A stretch of 64,000 bases of DNA from Aliiroseovarius halocynthiae (GCF_007004645.1 NZ_ML660019.1:105407-169406); one strand, 5' to 3'. Counted from the stretch's first letter, positions 51,836-62,131 are shown. Notes: generated by a model from the sequence alone, not told the origin. Numbers and translations are program-made.

Positions 51836-53227
51836 CTAGCCCCGCCGCCCCCACAAATCATACTCCCCCGCCTCGTCAACCTCGACAGACACGATATCCC
51901 CGACCGAAAGCCCCTCAGTACCTTCATCGATGAACAGGTTCCCATCAATCTCGGGCGCGTCGGTTTTGGTGCGGCAGGTGGCGATGCCGTCTTCGTCGAT
52001 GTCGTCGACGATTACGTCCATCACCTGACCGACTTTTGCCGCCAGCTTGGCCTCGGAAATCGCCTGCGCCTTCTCCATGAAGCGGTCCCAGCGGTCCTGC
52101 TTGACCTCAGCGGGGACGTGATCAGGCAGGTCGTTGGACCGCGCGCCGTCGACGTTTTCGTATTGGAAGCAGCCGACGCGATCCAGTTGCGCTTCGTCCA
52201 TCCAGTCCAGAAGCGTCTGGAATTCTTCCTCGGTCTCGCCGGGATAGCCGACGATGAAGGTTGAACGCAGGGTGATGTCCGGGCAGTCCGCGCGCCATGC
52301 GGCGATCTCGTCCAGTGTTTTGGACGCGGCGGCCGGGCGGGCCATGCGCTTCAGCGTATCTGGGTGGGCGTGTTGGAAGGGGATGTCCAGATAGGGAAGG
52401 ATCAGCTCATCTGCCATCAGCGGGATCAGGTTGCGCACATGCGGATAGGGATAGACATAGTGCAGGCGCACCCACAGGTCTTTACCCGCACCCAGCGCGC
52501 CAAGGTCACGCGCCAGATCGGTGATATGGGCACGATGCCCACGTTCTTCCGCGTGTTTGATGTCAACGCCATAGGCCGAGGTATCTTGCGAGATCACCAG
52601 CAGTTCTTTCACGCCCGCATCCACCAGCTTACCGGCTTCGTGGATCACCGCATGGGCCGGACGGCTGGCCAGCTTCCCGCGCATATCAGGGATGATGCAA
52701 AATTTGCATTTGTGGTTACAGCCTTCCGAGATCTTCAGATAGCTATAGTGGCGCGGGGTCAGGCTGACGCCCGTCGCGGGCAGCAGGTCGATGAACGGGT
52801 CCGGGCTGGGCGGCACGGCACCATGCACAGCGTCCAAAACCTGCTCATATTGATGCGGGCCGGTGACGGCCAACACGCTGGGATGTGTGCCGCGGATATA
52901 GTCCTCTTCTGCGCCAAGACAGCCGGTGACGATCACCTTGCCATTTTCGTTCAGCGCTTCCCCGATCGCCTCAAGGCTTTCGGCCTTGGCGGAATCCAGA
53001 AAGCCACAGGTGTTCACAATGACCGCATCCGCGCCAGAGTAGTCCGGGCTGATGGCATAGCCCTCGGCCCGTAGGCGCGTCAGGATGCGTTCGCTGTCGA
53101 CCAGCGCCTTGGGGCAACCAAGGCTGACCATACCCACAGTGGGCTGGCCCTCGCGCACCGGGTCTTGGAAGCGGGCTTTCGGGGCAAGGTCGGGACGCAG
53201 ATCTGGCGGATTGGCTGAATTGGTCAT
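51836..53227 (-). CDS. rimO: Ribosomal protein S12 methylthiotransferase
   Basis: A radical-SAM enzyme that adds a methylthio group to an aspartate of ribosomal protein S12. The 463 residues show the N-terminal MiaB/RimO domain with three cysteines ([26 protein letters not shown]), the radical-SAM cluster CNHKCKFC (about 165-172), and a C-terminal TRAM domain. The identity is RimO rather than MiaB from [10 protein letters not shown]. It is followed downstream by the convergent hypothetical membrane protein (24 bases between stops) and preceded by a 236-base gap with several palindromes. Confidence 0.96.
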   Translation of the reverse strand: MTNSANPPDLRPDLAPKARFQDPVREGQPTVGMVSLGCPKALVDSERILTRLRAEGYAISPDYSGADAVIVNTCGFLDSAKAESLEAIGEALNENGKVIVTGCLGAEEDYIRGTHPSVLAVTGPHQYEQVLDAVHGAVPPSPDPFIDLLPATGVSLTPRHYSYLKISEGCNHKCKFCIIPDMRGKLASRPAHAVIHEAGKLVDAGVKELLVISQDTSAYGVDIKHAEERGHRAHITDLARDLGALGAGKDLWVRLHYVYPYPHVRNLIPLMADELILPYLDIPFQHAHPDTLKRMARPAAASKTLDEIAAWRADCPDITLRSTFIVGYPGETEEEFQTLLDWMDEAQLDRVGCFQYENVDGARSNDLPDHVPAEVKQDRWDRFMEKAQAISEAKLAAKVGQVMDVIVDDIDEDGIATCRTKTDAPEIDGNLFIDEGTEGLSVGDIVSVEVDEAGEYDLWGRRG

Positions 53228-53285
53228 GGCGGGCGTATATCCAATGGCGCGGTCTATGGAAAGGGTGTGCTCCCGCCCATCCCAA

Positions 53286-53370
53286 ACGCATTTGAAATGC
53301 GTCCGGTCCGGTTGGGGCAGGCGCGCGCAGAGCGAAGCTCTGCGCGCGCCACCCGCTCACCGCAGGTGGC
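53286..53370. repeat. Cluster of three inverted repeats between rimO and gcrA
   Basis: Three hairpin-capable units in 85 bases: ACGCATTT-G-AAATGCGT (53286-53302), a perfect 14-base stem with loop GAA (53320-53350), and GCCACC...GGTGGC (53348-53370). The strong middle hairpin has no T-run. The unit lies upstream of rimO and downstream of gcrA. Candidate repetitive extragenic element or processing site. Confidence 0.65.
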
Positions 53371-53407
53371 AAGGCATATCATGTCGCGCAGCGTCGAAGA
53401 CGCGAAG

Positions 53408-53441
53408 CAAAAGAAAAAGCGCGCCACATTGGACGCGCTTT
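53408..53441 (-). terminator. Rho-independent terminator after gcrA
   Basis: On the minus strand AAAGCGCG (complement of 53434-53441) pairs with CGCGCTTT (complement of 53416-53423) around a 10-base loop, and the run CTTTTTCTTTT follows. It begins 22 bases past the gcrA stop. Confidence 0.8.
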
Positions 53442-53463
53442 ACGCTTTTCAAATCCGGGCAGA

Positions 53464-54054
53464 TTACCGTTTGCGGTCACGCCGCGAGGACATCGGCTGG
53501 AACGCCACGCCCACATGCGCCTCGCAGTATGGTTTGCCTTGCTGCACGGGCAGGCCGCAGAACCAGAAATCATCGGTGGCCGGGTCGCCCACGGGCCATT
53601 TGCACGTCTTCTCGGTCAGTTCCATCAGGTTCAGGCGCTTGGCGTCTTTCTCGACTTCGCTGACCTTGGCCAGTGCTTCGGGGCTGATTTCATTGGCCGA
53701 GGGCTGCGGGGGCAGGGGCTGGCCGGCCGGGATGATGGCTTTGCGCGCCGGCGATACCGGCTTGGCTTCCGCCGCAGGTGCATCGGCAGGCTTTGGCGCG
53801 GGCTCGGCCGCCTTCTTCGGTGCCGGTTTGGGCTTGGCCGCTGCCTTAGGCTTGGGGGCCGCTTTCGCTGTGGCTTTATCAGCGGCTGGCGCCTTGGTGC
53901 CACCGCTAGAGCGGTTCGACAGGCCCAGACGATGCACTTTGCCAATCACCGCATTGCGGGTCACACCGCCCAGCTCTTTGGCGATGACCGAGGCCGATTG
54001 ACCCTCGCCCCACATCTTTTTCAGGATTTCAACGCGCTCGTCGGTCCAGGACAT
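53464..54054 (-). CDS. gcrA: GcrA cell cycle regulator
   Basis: GcrA is an alphaproteobacterial sigma70-associated transcription factor that works at GANTC sites methylated by CcrM. The 196 residues start with the diagnostic SWTDERVEILKKMWGEGQSASVIAKELGGVTRNAVIGKVHRLGL DNA-binding domain; the middle (about 50-120) is low-complexity Ala/Pro/Lys; the C-terminus has the sigma-binding CKWPVGDPATDDFWFCG pattern. The internal ATG is the natural start; 20 upstream codons are open. A hairpin terminator follows. Confidence 0.96.
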   Translation of the reverse strand: MSWTDERVEILKKMWGEGQSASVIAKELGGVTRNAVIGKVHRLGLSNRSSGGTKAPAADKATAKAAPKPKAAAKPKPAPKKAAEPAPKPADAPAAEAKPVSPARKAIIPAGQPLPPQPSANEISPEALAKVSEVEKDAKRLNLMELTEKTCKWPVGDPATDDFWFCGLPVQQGKPYCEAHVGVAFQPMSSRRDRKR

Positions 54055-54164
54055 GCTTTTTTCCCGTCTGCTTGGGGGCATGGCGTTGATACGCAAGGCA
54101 CCCCGTGAATTCACAAGCCCCTATACTAATCACCCGCGCGACGGATACAAGCGCATATGCAGCG

Positions 54165-55040
54165 TCAGGATCGTTGTCGCCCTTCGCGCCATGCCAAAAT
54201 TGCACCACCCGCGATGATGATTGCTGCGCCAAGAACACTGGTAAGTGCTGGGCGCACGTCAAAGATGCCGAAATCGTAGAGGGCCGCGAAGATCAGAGTT
54301 GCGTACGAGAACGGCACGATGAAGCTTGCATCCGCTCGTCGCATCGCTTGAATGAAGCAGGTCTGCGCCAGTGCCATCATGAAGCCCAACGCGGCCAAAG
54401 CCGCCCATTGCGCAGCAGTTGGCGATTGCCAGACAGCGATCACTGCCAGTGACGCAATGCTCAGCCCGATCGCATTGTTGATGACAAGGATCTGCAGTGG
54501 GGCTTCGCGCCCCGTCAGGCGTTTGATGAAAATCGTCTCCAACCCCAATAACATGGCAGCCCCTAGGGCCAGTAGGGCCGCCGGGTCAAAGCTGCTTGCC
54601 CCAGGGCGGATTAGGATTACCGCGCCCAAAAGCGCCAGCGCGACGGACATCCAGCGCCATGGTCCCACCCGCTCACCCAACAGGGGTATGGCAAGAAGCA
54701 TCGCGAATACGGGGTTTAGAAAACTGATCGCTGTCGCATCTGCCAGCGGGATCAGCGTGGCGGCGGCAAACATCAGTGTGACGCCTGAAAACCCGGCGGC
54801 GGACCGTGCAATATGCAGCTTCACATTTGGGCGTGTGATGCGCAGCCTGCGGATCAGGGCGAAGCTTCCGATCGCTAGAAACGCAAAGGTGAAACGCCCG
54901 TGTGTGATTTGGATGGGGTGCAGCGGTTCGCCCAGCAGGTCCTTCCCCGCCAGTTTTGCCATCAGGGTTGTGCCTGCGATGAACACAGTTGCCACCAGCA
55001 TGAAGCCAACAGCAGCTAAGGGAGAGTTGCGCGTTTCCAT
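54165..55040 (-). CDS. EamA/DMT family transporter
   Basis: A 291-residue drug/metabolite superfamily transporter with about ten hydrophobic helices in two EamA halves (GFMLVATVFIAGTTLMAKL at the start, then VGPWRWMSVALALLGAVILIRPG). It is longer at the N-terminus than the YddG-like protein at 16.2 kb and has a distinct sequence. No regulator is attached. The substrate cannot be inferred. It is divergent from argD, with a 247-base gap in between that should hold both promoters; I recognise no specific regulatory site in it. Confidence 0.88.
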   Translation of the reverse strand: METRNSPLAAVGFMLVATVFIAGTTLMAKLAGKDLLGEPLHPIQITHGRFTFAFLAIGSFALIRRLRITRPNVKLHIARSAAGFSGVTLMFAAATLIPLADATAISFLNPVFAMLLAIPLLGERVGPWRWMSVALALLGAVILIRPGASSFDPAALLALGAAMLLGLETIFIKRLTGREAPLQILVINNAIGLSIASLAVIAVWQSPTAAQWAALAALGFMMALAQTCFIQAMRRADASFIVPFSYATLIFAALYDFGIFDVRPALTSVLGAAIIIAGGAILAWREGRQRS

Positions 55041-55287
55041 CCTTTCCCCTTATGCGTCTTGGACGTGTTTGAAAAGACTGGACAGCCCGGACCTGATCCC
55101 CTATCCCGCCCCCATGATCAAACGCCTGCATATCGCTGAGACCCGACGCCGACGCACCCGCGCCTGACGTCCCGTTCGTTTGATCCTGCGCACAGTTTGC
55201 GCAAACCCATCCAAACCCATCTGGAAATTGTTGACTCGAAGCCCGCCATCCGGCACCCAAAGGCTTCTTTTTGAAGAGGATACCACC

Positions 55288-56469
55288 ATGATCCCGTCGC
55301 TTCTGCCGACCTATAACCGTGTAGACCTTGCTTTCGAGCGTGGCCAGGGCAGCTGGCTCGTCACGGATGGGGGCGAGCGATATCTGGATCTGGGCGCAGG
55401 CATTGCCGTGAACGCGCTCGGCCACGCACATCCCGCGCTGGTTCAGGTACTGGCTGATCAGGGCGCGAAGCTTTGGCATGTGTCGAACCTCTATAAGATC
55501 CCACAGCAGCAGACGCTGGCGGATCAACTGGTTGATCTGACCTTCGCCGACACCGTGTTCTTCACCAACTCGGGCACCGAGGCGTGTGAGTTGGCTGTGA
55601 AAATGGCGCGAAAATACTGGTCGGACAAAGGTGAAGATCGTGCGCGGATCATTGGATTTGATGGCTCGTTTCATGGCCGCTCGTCCGCGGGGATCGCGGC
55701 CGCGGGTGGCGAAAAGCTGACCGCTGGCTTCGGTCCGCTTCTGCCCGGCTTCACGCATCTGCCGTTCGGGGATATTGATGGTCTGACCAATGAATTGGCC
55801 GAGGGCGATGTGGCCGCTGTGATCATCGAACCTGTACAGGGCGAAGGCGGCATCCGCCCTGTCGCTGATGATGAGCTGAAAGCCATCCGCGCCGCTTGTA
55901 ACGACGCTGGCGCGCTTCTGATCTTCGACGAAGTGCAATGCGGCATGGGTCGAACCGGCAAGCTGTTCGCGCATGAGTTCCCGGGCGTCACGCCTGACAT
56001 CATGATGGTCGCCAAAGGCATTGGCGGCGGCTTCCCCTTGGGCGCTGTTCTGGCGACCGAGGACGCAGCAAGTGGCATGGTTGCCGGCACGCACGGGTCG
56101 ACCTACGGCGGCAACCCGCTGGCCTGTGCCGTCGGGTCTAAAGTGACCGAGATTGTCGCCGATCCTGAATTTCTGGCCGAAGTCAGCCGCAAAGCCGGCC
56201 TATTCCGTCAGAAGCTGGAAGGCCTTGTCGCCGAACATCCCGACGTTTTTGAAAGCGTGCGCGGGTCCGGCTTGATGCTGGGTTTGAAATGCAAAGCCGC
56301 CAACATGGACGTGCTGGCGAAATGCTATGACGCGAATGTGCTGTGCGTTCCTGCAGGCGACAACGTGCTGCGCATCCTGCCCGCGCTGACCATCGAAGAC
56401 GAAGATATATCCGAGGCGATTACCCGCCTTGAAACCGCTGCCAAGGCCATGGAGGGCCAGAGCGCATGA
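55288..56469 (+). CDS. argD: Acetylornithine aminotransferase
   Basis: A PLP-dependent class III aminotransferase acting in arginine synthesis, and probably also on N-succinyl-diaminopimelate. The 393 residues show the [11 protein letters not shown] motif, the [12 protein letters not shown] segment, [12 protein letters not shown], and the PLP lysine in [15 protein letters not shown]. The start [10 protein letters not shown] has GAAGAGGA upstream; the upstream open frame lacks similarity. argF starts at its stop with a 4-base overlap, so argD-argF is an operon. Confidence 0.95.
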   Translation: MIPSLLPTYNRVDLAFERGQGSWLVTDGGERYLDLGAGIAVNALGHAHPALVQVLADQGAKLWHVSNLYKIPQQQTLADQLVDLTFADTVFFTNSGTEACELAVKMARKYWSDKGEDRARIIGFDGSFHGRSSAGIAAAGGEKLTAGFGPLLPGFTHLPFGDIDGLTNELAEGDVAAVIIEPVQGEGGIRPVADDELKAIRAACNDAGALLIFDEVQCGMGRTGKLFAHEFPGVTPDIMMVAKGIGGGFPLGAVLATEDAASGMVAGTHGSTYGGNPLACAVGSKVTEIVADPEFLAEVSRKAGLFRQKLEGLVAEHPDVFESVRGSGLMLGLKCKAANMDVLAKCYDANVLCVPAGDNVLRILPALTIEDEDISEAITRLETAAKAMEGQSA

Positions 56470-57392
56470 CACATTTCCTCGACATCAATGCCACGGAAAC
56501 GGGCGACCTGAAAACCATCATCTCGGAGGCGCATCGGATCAAAGCCGCACGTGCGGGTCGCCCGCGTGGCGCTCTGGATGATGAGCGCCCTTTGGACGGC
56601 CACATGGTCGCGCTGATCTTTGAAAAACCCTCGACCCGGACGCGCGTCAGTTTTGACGTGGGCGTGCGTCAGATGGGTGGGCAGACGATGGTTCTGTCCG
56701 GTTCGGAAATGCAGCTTGGTCATGGTGAAACTGTTGCGGATACGGCCAAGGTTCTGTCGCGCTATGTCGATATGATCATGATCCGGACCTTCGAAGAAGC
56801 GACGCTTCTTGAGATGGCCGAATATGCAGATGTGCCTGTGATCAATGGCCTGACCAACCGCTCGCACCCCTGCCAAATCATGGCCGATATCTTGACCTAT
56901 GAAGAGCACCGGGGATCGATCGAGGGCAAAAAGGTTGTTTGGGCCGGTGATGGCAACAATGTCTGTGCATCCTTCCTGCACGCCGCCGGCAAGTTCGGAT
57001 TTGATCTGACCTTCACGGGGCCGGAACCGTTGGATCCGGAAATGGCATTCGTGGACGAGGCCCGCGCCAAGGGCGTGAATGTCGAAATCGTACGCGACCC
57101 GGTGAAGGCCGTCGAAGGCGCGGACCTGCTTGTGGCCGATACTTGGGTCTCGATGCACGACGCGCCATCCGCGCGCGAACGTCGCCACAATCTGTTGCGG
57201 CCCTATCAGATCAATGACGAACTGATGGCCCACGCCAAGCCTGACGCGCTGTTCATGCATTGCTTGCCTGCCCACCGGGAAGAGGAAGTCACGAACGCGG
57301 TCATGGACGGCCCGCAATCGGTGATCTTTGACGAGGCCGAGAACCGCCTGCATGCACAGAAAGCCGTGATGCGCTGGTGCTTGGGGAAGTAG
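56466..57392 (+). CDS. argF: Ornithine carbamoyltransferase
   Basis: This enzyme converts ornithine and carbamoyl phosphate to citrulline. The 308 residues carry the carbamoyl phosphate motif [12 protein letters not shown] (STRT), HPCQIMADI, and the ornithine-binding [13 protein letters not shown]. Length is normal. The start overlaps the argD stop (ATGA), indicating translational coupling. A strong hairpin follows at 57424. Carbamoyl phosphate would be supplied by CarAB (carB at 44 kb). Confidence 0.97.
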   Translation: MTHFLDINATETGDLKTIISEAHRIKAARAGRPRGALDDERPLDGHMVALIFEKPSTRTRVSFDVGVRQMGGQTMVLSGSEMQLGHGETVADTAKVLSRYVDMIMIRTFEEATLLEMAEYADVPVINGLTNRSHPCQIMADILTYEEHRGSIEGKKVVWAGDGNNVCASFLHAAGKFGFDLTFTGPEPLDPEMAFVDEARAKGVNVEIVRDPVKAVEGADLLVADTWVSMHDAPSARERRHNLLRPYQINDELMAHAKPDALFMHCLPAHREEEVTNAVMDGPQSVIFDEAENRLHAQKAVMRWCLGK

Positions 57393-57423
57393 GACGTCCC
57401 CTGCTGTAACAGAGCCAACAGAA

Positions 57424-57447
57424 AAGGGCGCCTTAGCTGGCGCCCTT
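57424..57447. terminator. Bidirectional terminator between argF and the phosphate transporter
   Basis: Stem AAGGGCGCC (57424-57432) pairs with GGCGCCCTT (57439-57447) around the six-base loop TTAGCT. A-rich bases precede it and T-rich bases follow, so it can stop both argF (plus) and the convergent transporter gene (minus). Confidence 0.8.
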
Positions 57448-57469
57448 GTTCGTTTGTATGTGCTAACGT

Positions 57470-58951
57470 TTACGCCACGATGGCGTTCAGGATGTGGAAG
57501 ATCACAGCCGACATCAGTGCCGCAGCGGGGACGGTGATCACCCACGCGGCCACGATGGTCATGAAGTGCGAGCGGCGCACCAGTTTGCGGCGGCGGCGTT
57601 CCTCAGGCGCGATGCGTTTGGCTTCGGGGCGGGACGCGCGCGACATGCGCAGTCGGCGCTCCATGTGAAATTCGCGATAGAAGCCCACGCCAAAGACGCC
57701 CCCCACCGCGATGTGGGTCGAGCTGACGGGCAGGCCCAGCCAGCTGGCGACGATTACGGTGATCGCCGCTGACAGCGCGACGCAATAAGCGCGCATCGGG
57801 TTCAGTTTGGTGATCTGGCTGCCGACCATGCGGATCAGTTTCGGGCCGAACAGCATCAGGCCAAAGCTGATGCCGAACGCGCCAATCACCATGACCCATG
57901 TGGGGATCGAGACCTTCGCCGCGAAATCACCGAAGCTTTCAACATGCACGATCGCGGCCAGCGGGCCGACGGCATTCGCAACGTCGTTTGCGCCGTGGGC
58001 GAAGGACAGCAATGCGGCCGAAAAGATCAGAGGCAGAGCAAACAAGGTCTTCAGCGATTTGGTGCGGTTCTCCAGCCCTTCGGCCTGACGGGCAATAAGC
58101 GGAGCGGTGACAACATAGGCGACAGCCCCAACACCGGCACCGATCAGAAGCGCGGTGCCCAGATCAATCTTCACGATCTTCTTCAGACCTTTGATCGACA
58201 GGTAAGCGCCGAACGCGGCGGCCATAATCCCGATCAGGATTGGCACCCAGCGCTTGGCGGCAGCGATCTTGTCTTCCTGATAGACAATCTTGTGCTTGAT
58301 CAGGGCCAGGAACAGGGCTGCGACGACGCCACCAAGTACCGGCGAAATCACCCAGCTTGCGGCGATTTTGCCCATGGTGGGCCAGCTAACGGCGGCAAAT
58401 CCAGCAGCCGCGATGCCTGCCCCCATAACCCCCCCCACGACCGAGTGCGTAGTCGAAACCGGAGCCCCCACCCACGTGGCAAGGTTGACCCACAACGCGG
58501 ACGAGATCAGCGCCGCCATCATGGCCCAGACAAAGGTGCGTGACTGTTCGAACCCAGACGGGTCGATGATGCCCTTGGAAATGGTCGACACAACGTCTCC
58601 GCCAGCCAAAAGCGCGCCTGCGCTTTCAAATAGCGCAGCAATCACGATGGCCCCGCCCATGGTCAGCGCATTTGCGCCCACCGCAGGACCCATATTGTTC
58701 GCCACATCGTTTGCGCCGATGTTCAGCGCCATATAGGCGCCAAATGCGGCAGCGATCACGACGACCAATGATGTCGGGGTTTGGCCAAAGAACACCGCAG
58801 CGCCCAAAGCGGCAACCACGATGAAGGCCAAAGCGACGCCCATGCCCACCAGAGGGCGTGCGCCCAACTGGGCTGCGTACTCTACCTGAGTGATCTTGTT
58901 CAGATCTTTGTCCAGTGTCTTCCACTGATTGCCGTTTGTATCGCTGCCCAT
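57470..58951 (-). CDS. Inorganic phosphate transporter, PiT family
   Basis: A low-affinity inorganic phosphate symporter of 493 residues. The two PiT repeats with the GANDVANNMGPAVGA and GANDVANAVGPLA signatures are clear, each followed by STTHSVVG or STHIAVGG; about ten to eleven membrane helices are expected. The C-terminus (about 435-470) has a basic stretch (RRLRMSRASR) between helices. A phoU-like partner is not adjacent. Upstream lies a candidate Pho-box. It converges with argF over a shared terminator. Confidence 0.94.
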   Translation of the reverse strand: MGSDTNGNQWKTLDKDLNKITQVEYAAQLGARPLVGMGVALAFIVVAALGAAVFFGQTPTSLVVVIAAAFGAYMALNIGANDVANNMGPAVGANALTMGGAIVIAALFESAGALLAGGDVVSTISKGIIDPSGFEQSRTFVWAMMAALISSALWVNLATWVGAPVSTTHSVVGGVMGAGIAAAGFAAVSWPTMGKIAASWVISPVLGGVVAALFLALIKHKIVYQEDKIAAAKRWVPILIGIMAAAFGAYLSIKGLKKIVKIDLGTALLIGAGVGAVAYVVTAPLIARQAEGLENRTKSLKTLFALPLIFSAALLSFAHGANDVANAVGPLAAIVHVESFGDFAAKVSIPTWVMVIGAFGISFGLMLFGPKLIRMVGSQITKLNPMRAYCVALSAAITVIVASWLGLPVSSTHIAVGGVFGVGFYREFHMERRLRMSRASRPEAKRIAPEERRRRKLVRRSHFMTIVAAWVITVPAAALMSAVIFHILNAIVA

Positions 58952-58981
58952 GTCCCATCCTCGCAGGCTGTCGTCATGCGG

Positions 58982-59003
58982 CTGTTACACAGCCGTTACA
59001 AAT
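58982..59003 (+). promoter_or_regulatory. Possible Pho-box-like repeat upstream of the phosphate transporter
   Basis: CTGTTAC-ACAG-CCGTTAC-AAAT, two 7-base blocks at an 11-base period, resembles a PhoB box (CTGTCAT repeats with 4-base spacers). The blocks read on the plus strand, opposite to the transporter gene which starts 31 bases away, so orientation is atypical. Assignment is tentative. Confidence 0.3.
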
Positions 59004-59104
59004 TCAGCGCTCGCGCTAACTGGTCAGAGGCTGAAATGCAACAGTTATAAGCCCGCAGGGCAGGGGATCGGGGAGAACAGCAAGAATAGAGTGGCCTGAA
59101 GGCG

Positions 59105-59563
59105 TCAGAAGGCGCGCAAGAGCTTTCGCAAACCCTTTTCATTCACCATGGTCGCGGCTTCTTCTGTCGACACCCATTTGCGGCTGCGTTCGCTGGCTTC
59201 TGGGAAGGACTTGGTCAGTTTCTCAACCCGCAACGGAAATACCTTGGCCGAGCAACGCGCCAAGCCACCGTCATCCAATTCCTTGTCATAGCTGTATTCA
59301 CCAATCGGAGCACAGTCCAACTGACCGTCTTTTACGCCAGCCTCTTCCCAGGCTTCCTGCGCGGCGGCCTCGGCGTCTTGTTTGCCATCCATCGGCCAGC
59401 CTTTCGGCAGGATCCAGCGCCCAGTGCCGCGAGACGTCACAAGAAGCACTTCCTTGTCGTCCCCATGCCCACGATAGCACAGCGCCGCAACCTGCGGACG
59501 GCTGGGGCGTTGCAGCATAGGGAATAGGACTTCGTCCCAGGCATTTTTCAAAAGCGACGACAT
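59105..59563 (-). CDS. NUDIX hydrolase
   Basis: A 152-residue NUDIX enzyme. The signature GWPMDGKQDAEAAAQEAWEEAGV is present as a Nudix box (about 55-77) with the helix EAWEEAGV carrying the metal-binding glutamates. The N-terminal PQVAALCYR strand and ILPKGWP are typical of the diadenosine-polyphosphate or diphosphoinositol-like subgroup, but the substrate is uncertain. The gene is 114 bases downstream of the hrpB stop in the same direction. A very AT-rich stretch (59590-59640) precedes its start and probably holds the promoter. Confidence 0.9.
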   Translation of the reverse strand: MSSLLKNAWDEVLFPMLQRPSRPQVAALCYRGHGDDKEVLLVTSRGTGRWILPKGWPMDGKQDAEAAAQEAWEEAGVKDGQLDCAPIGEYSYDKELDDGGLARCSAKVFPLRVEKLTKSFPEASERSRKWVSTEEAATMVNEKGLRKLLRAF

Positions 59564-59677
59564 GGTGTGACTGCGGTTTTTCTGCTCTGTTTATTCTTAT
59601 TGCACTGTTAAATAGTCGTTTTCGCGTAAATTGCAAGTAAACGGGCCGTGATCACGTGTACACACCAGGCAGGCGGA

Positions 59678-62131
59678 TTACTTTCCGCGGGGTTTCGCAC
59701 GCAACGTTGGGTCAGCTACAGTTGGGTCTTCGGGCCAGGGATGTTTCGGATAGCACCCACGCATATCCTTGCGCACATCGGCATAGCTTGTGGCCCAGAA
59801 GTTTGGGATATCTGTCGTGGTTTGGACCGGACGGCGTGCCGGTGACAGAAGCGTCACTCGCAACGGGGTTTTGCCCACCGTGGGGTGGCGGGTAACGCCG
59901 AACATCTCTTGCAGGCGCAGGCTGATTTCAGGTGTTTCACCGGAATAGTCGATGGGGGTTTTGTTCCCCAACGGTGTGACGAAATGGGCGGGGGCTTCGA
60001 CGTCCAGTCGTGACATCTGGTTCCAGTCCAGCATTGCACGCAGCGCGTCGAGGATATCGAACTTCTTCCAGTCGGCAGAGGTTTTCACGCCGGACAGATG
60101 CGGCAGCAGCCACGTGTCCAGCGTATCCATCAAGGCGCTCTCGGTCATCGCGGGCAGGCTGTTGCCTTCTGCCCGAACAAGTTCGACGCGCGCGATGAAC
60201 CGCTTGGCGGCGTCCGAGGGGCGCAACCCCAATTCCCGCACGCCATCCAGCATGGCCTTTGCGACGATATCTGACGGGGCTTCTTTCCAGTTTCGGTCAT
60301 CTAGCACCACCGCACCCAAACATTCCTGCCGCCGCGCAACCACACGCCCGTCGCGTTTCGACCACGCACAACTGTCGATCCAGCGGATTTGGTCTGCGAA
60401 TATGTCGCGCACTTCGCCTTCGCCGATCTGGGTTGCCTGCCGTATGCGTGCCTCGCGCGGGTTGCCATCAGTGTCTGTGATCACCAGCAAACGCGCCCCG
60501 GCAAGAGCGTCACCTTCGTCCATGACGGCCCCTTTGCCGCCTGACATAACAAAACGGGGGGCGTCACCAGGGCGGCGCAAGGCTACGCGATCGGGATAGG
60601 CCAGAGCCGCCATTTGCGCGTGGCTGAGATCCGGTCGTGCATCGCCCGCCATCCGGCGCAGGCGTTTGGCCTCGGTTCGGATACGTTCGATGCCGCCTCG
60701 ATTGGCCTGAATGCCCCGAATGGAGGTAAAACCCTTCGGGTCGCGGATCGCCTCAAGTCGCAAAGCCAGATCCATCGAGGCGCCACGGGGCAGGGGGTCG
60801 CGGTCGCCCCACAGCGCGGCGAGCTCTGCGGCGTTGGGGCCAGCGGTCAAAAGCATGTGCCCAAGGCGTGGATGCAAAGGCAGGCGCGAAAGTTTTGCAC
60901 CGTGATCGGTGATCCGTCCGGTACGATCCAATGCCCCAAGCCCGCGCAGAAGCGCCTGCGCTTCGGCCAAGACGCCCGCATTGGCTGGGGTCAGAAACGC
61001 CAGCCCCGCGCCGTCCGGGCTGCCCCAACTGGCTAGCTCCAACGCCAACGGGGCAAGGTCCGCGGTCTCGATCTCGGCCGGTGCGAAGGGCGGCATTCCG
61101 CCTTCCTCGCCCTTGGTCCATAAGCGGTAACAGATGCCCGGCGCGACACGTCCCGCACGGCCACGCCGCTGCTCTGCCTCGGCTTTCGAAACGCGCTCGG
61201 TCACCAGTCGGGACATGCCTGAACCGGCATCAAACCGAGCGCGCCGCGCCCGTCCCGCATCGACGACCACGCGAATGTCCTGAATGGTCAGAGAGGTCTC
61301 GGCGATGGATGTCGCAAGCACGATCTTACGCCCATTCTTTGCGGGTAGAATGGCAGCGCGTTGGGCGGCGAAATTCATGGCGCCAAAAAGCGTATGTAGG
61401 TGACAATCGCTGGGAAGCCGCCCCTTCAAGGCACTTTCACAGCGTCGAATTTCACCTTCGCCCGGCAAGAAGACCAGAACGCCCCCATCGGTGCCGCGCA
61501 GGGCGTCCAACACCAGATCGGCAGTGGCTTCAGGTAAACGGGCACCCTTTGCCAAGGGGCGTTCCAAATGCCGCGTCTCGACCGGAAAGGCCCGCCCTTC
61601 GGAACGCACAATCGGCGCATCGTCCAGAAGCAGTGCCACAGGGTCCGCGTCCAACGTCGCCGACATCACAACCAGTTTCAGATCATCGCGCAGGGCGCCC
61701 ATTGCCTCCCATGCCAGCGCCAGCCCAAGATCGGCATTCAGCGAACGTTCATGGAATTCATCAAAGATCACCGCGCCCACACCCTCTAACGCGGGGTCCG
61801 ATTGCAGCATGCGCGTCAGGATGCCTTCTGTCACAACCTCGATCCGGGTCGATTTCGACACCTTCGCCTCGCCCCGAATGCGATAGCCGACGATGTCGCC
61901 AGCCCGCTCACCCAAAGTCTGCGCCATGCGCTCGGCTGCACCGCGTGCCGCCAAACGGCGGGGTTCCAGCATTATCAGCCGCCCATCGAATGCGTCCGCC
62001 TTTAGCATCTCAAGTGGCACAACTGTCGTTTTCCCTGCACCCGGAGGCGCCATCAATACCGCTCGCCCCTGATCGCTTAAAGCAGACAGAAGGGCGGGAA
62101 TGGCGTCGTGAATGGGCAGATGATCCGTCAT
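59678..62131 (-). CDS. hrpB: ATP-dependent RNA helicase HrpB
   Basis: A DEAH-box RNA helicase of 817 residues. Motifs in order: Walker A GAPGAGKTT (about 30-38), the DEFH box FDEFHERSL, SAT, the motif VI region QRRGRAGRV, then the HrpB-specific C-terminal domain. The role of HrpB in bacteria is poorly defined. The DUF3108 protein gene lies 39 bases upstream in the same direction. Its C-terminus contains the NFWATSYADVRKDMRGCYPKHPWPEDP motif of HrpB_C. Confidence 0.95.
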   Translation of the reverse strand: MTDHLPIHDAIPALLSALSDQGRAVLMAPPGAGKTTVVPLEMLKADAFDGRLIMLEPRRLAARGAAERMAQTLGERAGDIVGYRIRGEAKVSKSTRIEVVTEGILTRMLQSDPALEGVGAVIFDEFHERSLNADLGLALAWEAMGALRDDLKLVVMSATLDADPVALLLDDAPIVRSEGRAFPVETRHLERPLAKGARLPEATADLVLDALRGTDGGVLVFLPGEGEIRRCESALKGRLPSDCHLHTLFGAMNFAAQRAAILPAKNGRKIVLATSIAETSLTIQDIRVVVDAGRARRARFDAGSGMSRLVTERVSKAEAEQRRGRAGRVAPGICYRLWTKGEEGGMPPFAPAEIETADLAPLALELASWGSPDGAGLAFLTPANAGVLAEAQALLRGLGALDRTGRITDHGAKLSRLPLHPRLGHMLLTAGPNAAELAALWGDRDPLPRGASMDLALRLEAIRDPKGFTSIRGIQANRGGIERIRTEAKRLRRMAGDARPDLSHAQMAALAYPDRVALRRPGDAPRFVMSGGKGAVMDEGDALAGARLLVITDTDGNPREARIRQATQIGEGEVRDIFADQIRWIDSCAWSKRDGRVVARRQECLGAVVLDDRNWKEAPSDIVAKAMLDGVRELGLRPSDAAKRFIARVELVRAEGNSLPAMTESALMDTLDTWLLPHLSGVKTSADWKKFDILDALRAMLDWNQMSRLDVEAPAHFVTPLGNKTPIDYSGETPEISLRLQEMFGVTRHPTVGKTPLRVTLLSPARRPVQTTTDIPNFWATSYADVRKDMRGCYPKHPWPEDPTVADPTLRAKPRGK

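Noticed and set aside
53228..53463. Coding gene between rimO and gcrA
   Set aside because: The open frames there overlap palindromes and have no family pattern; the region is better explained by hairpins and a terminator.
54673..56094. 473-residue minus-strand frame across the EamA gene and argD
   Set aside because: Its parts are out-of-frame or antisense translations of two well-supported genes.
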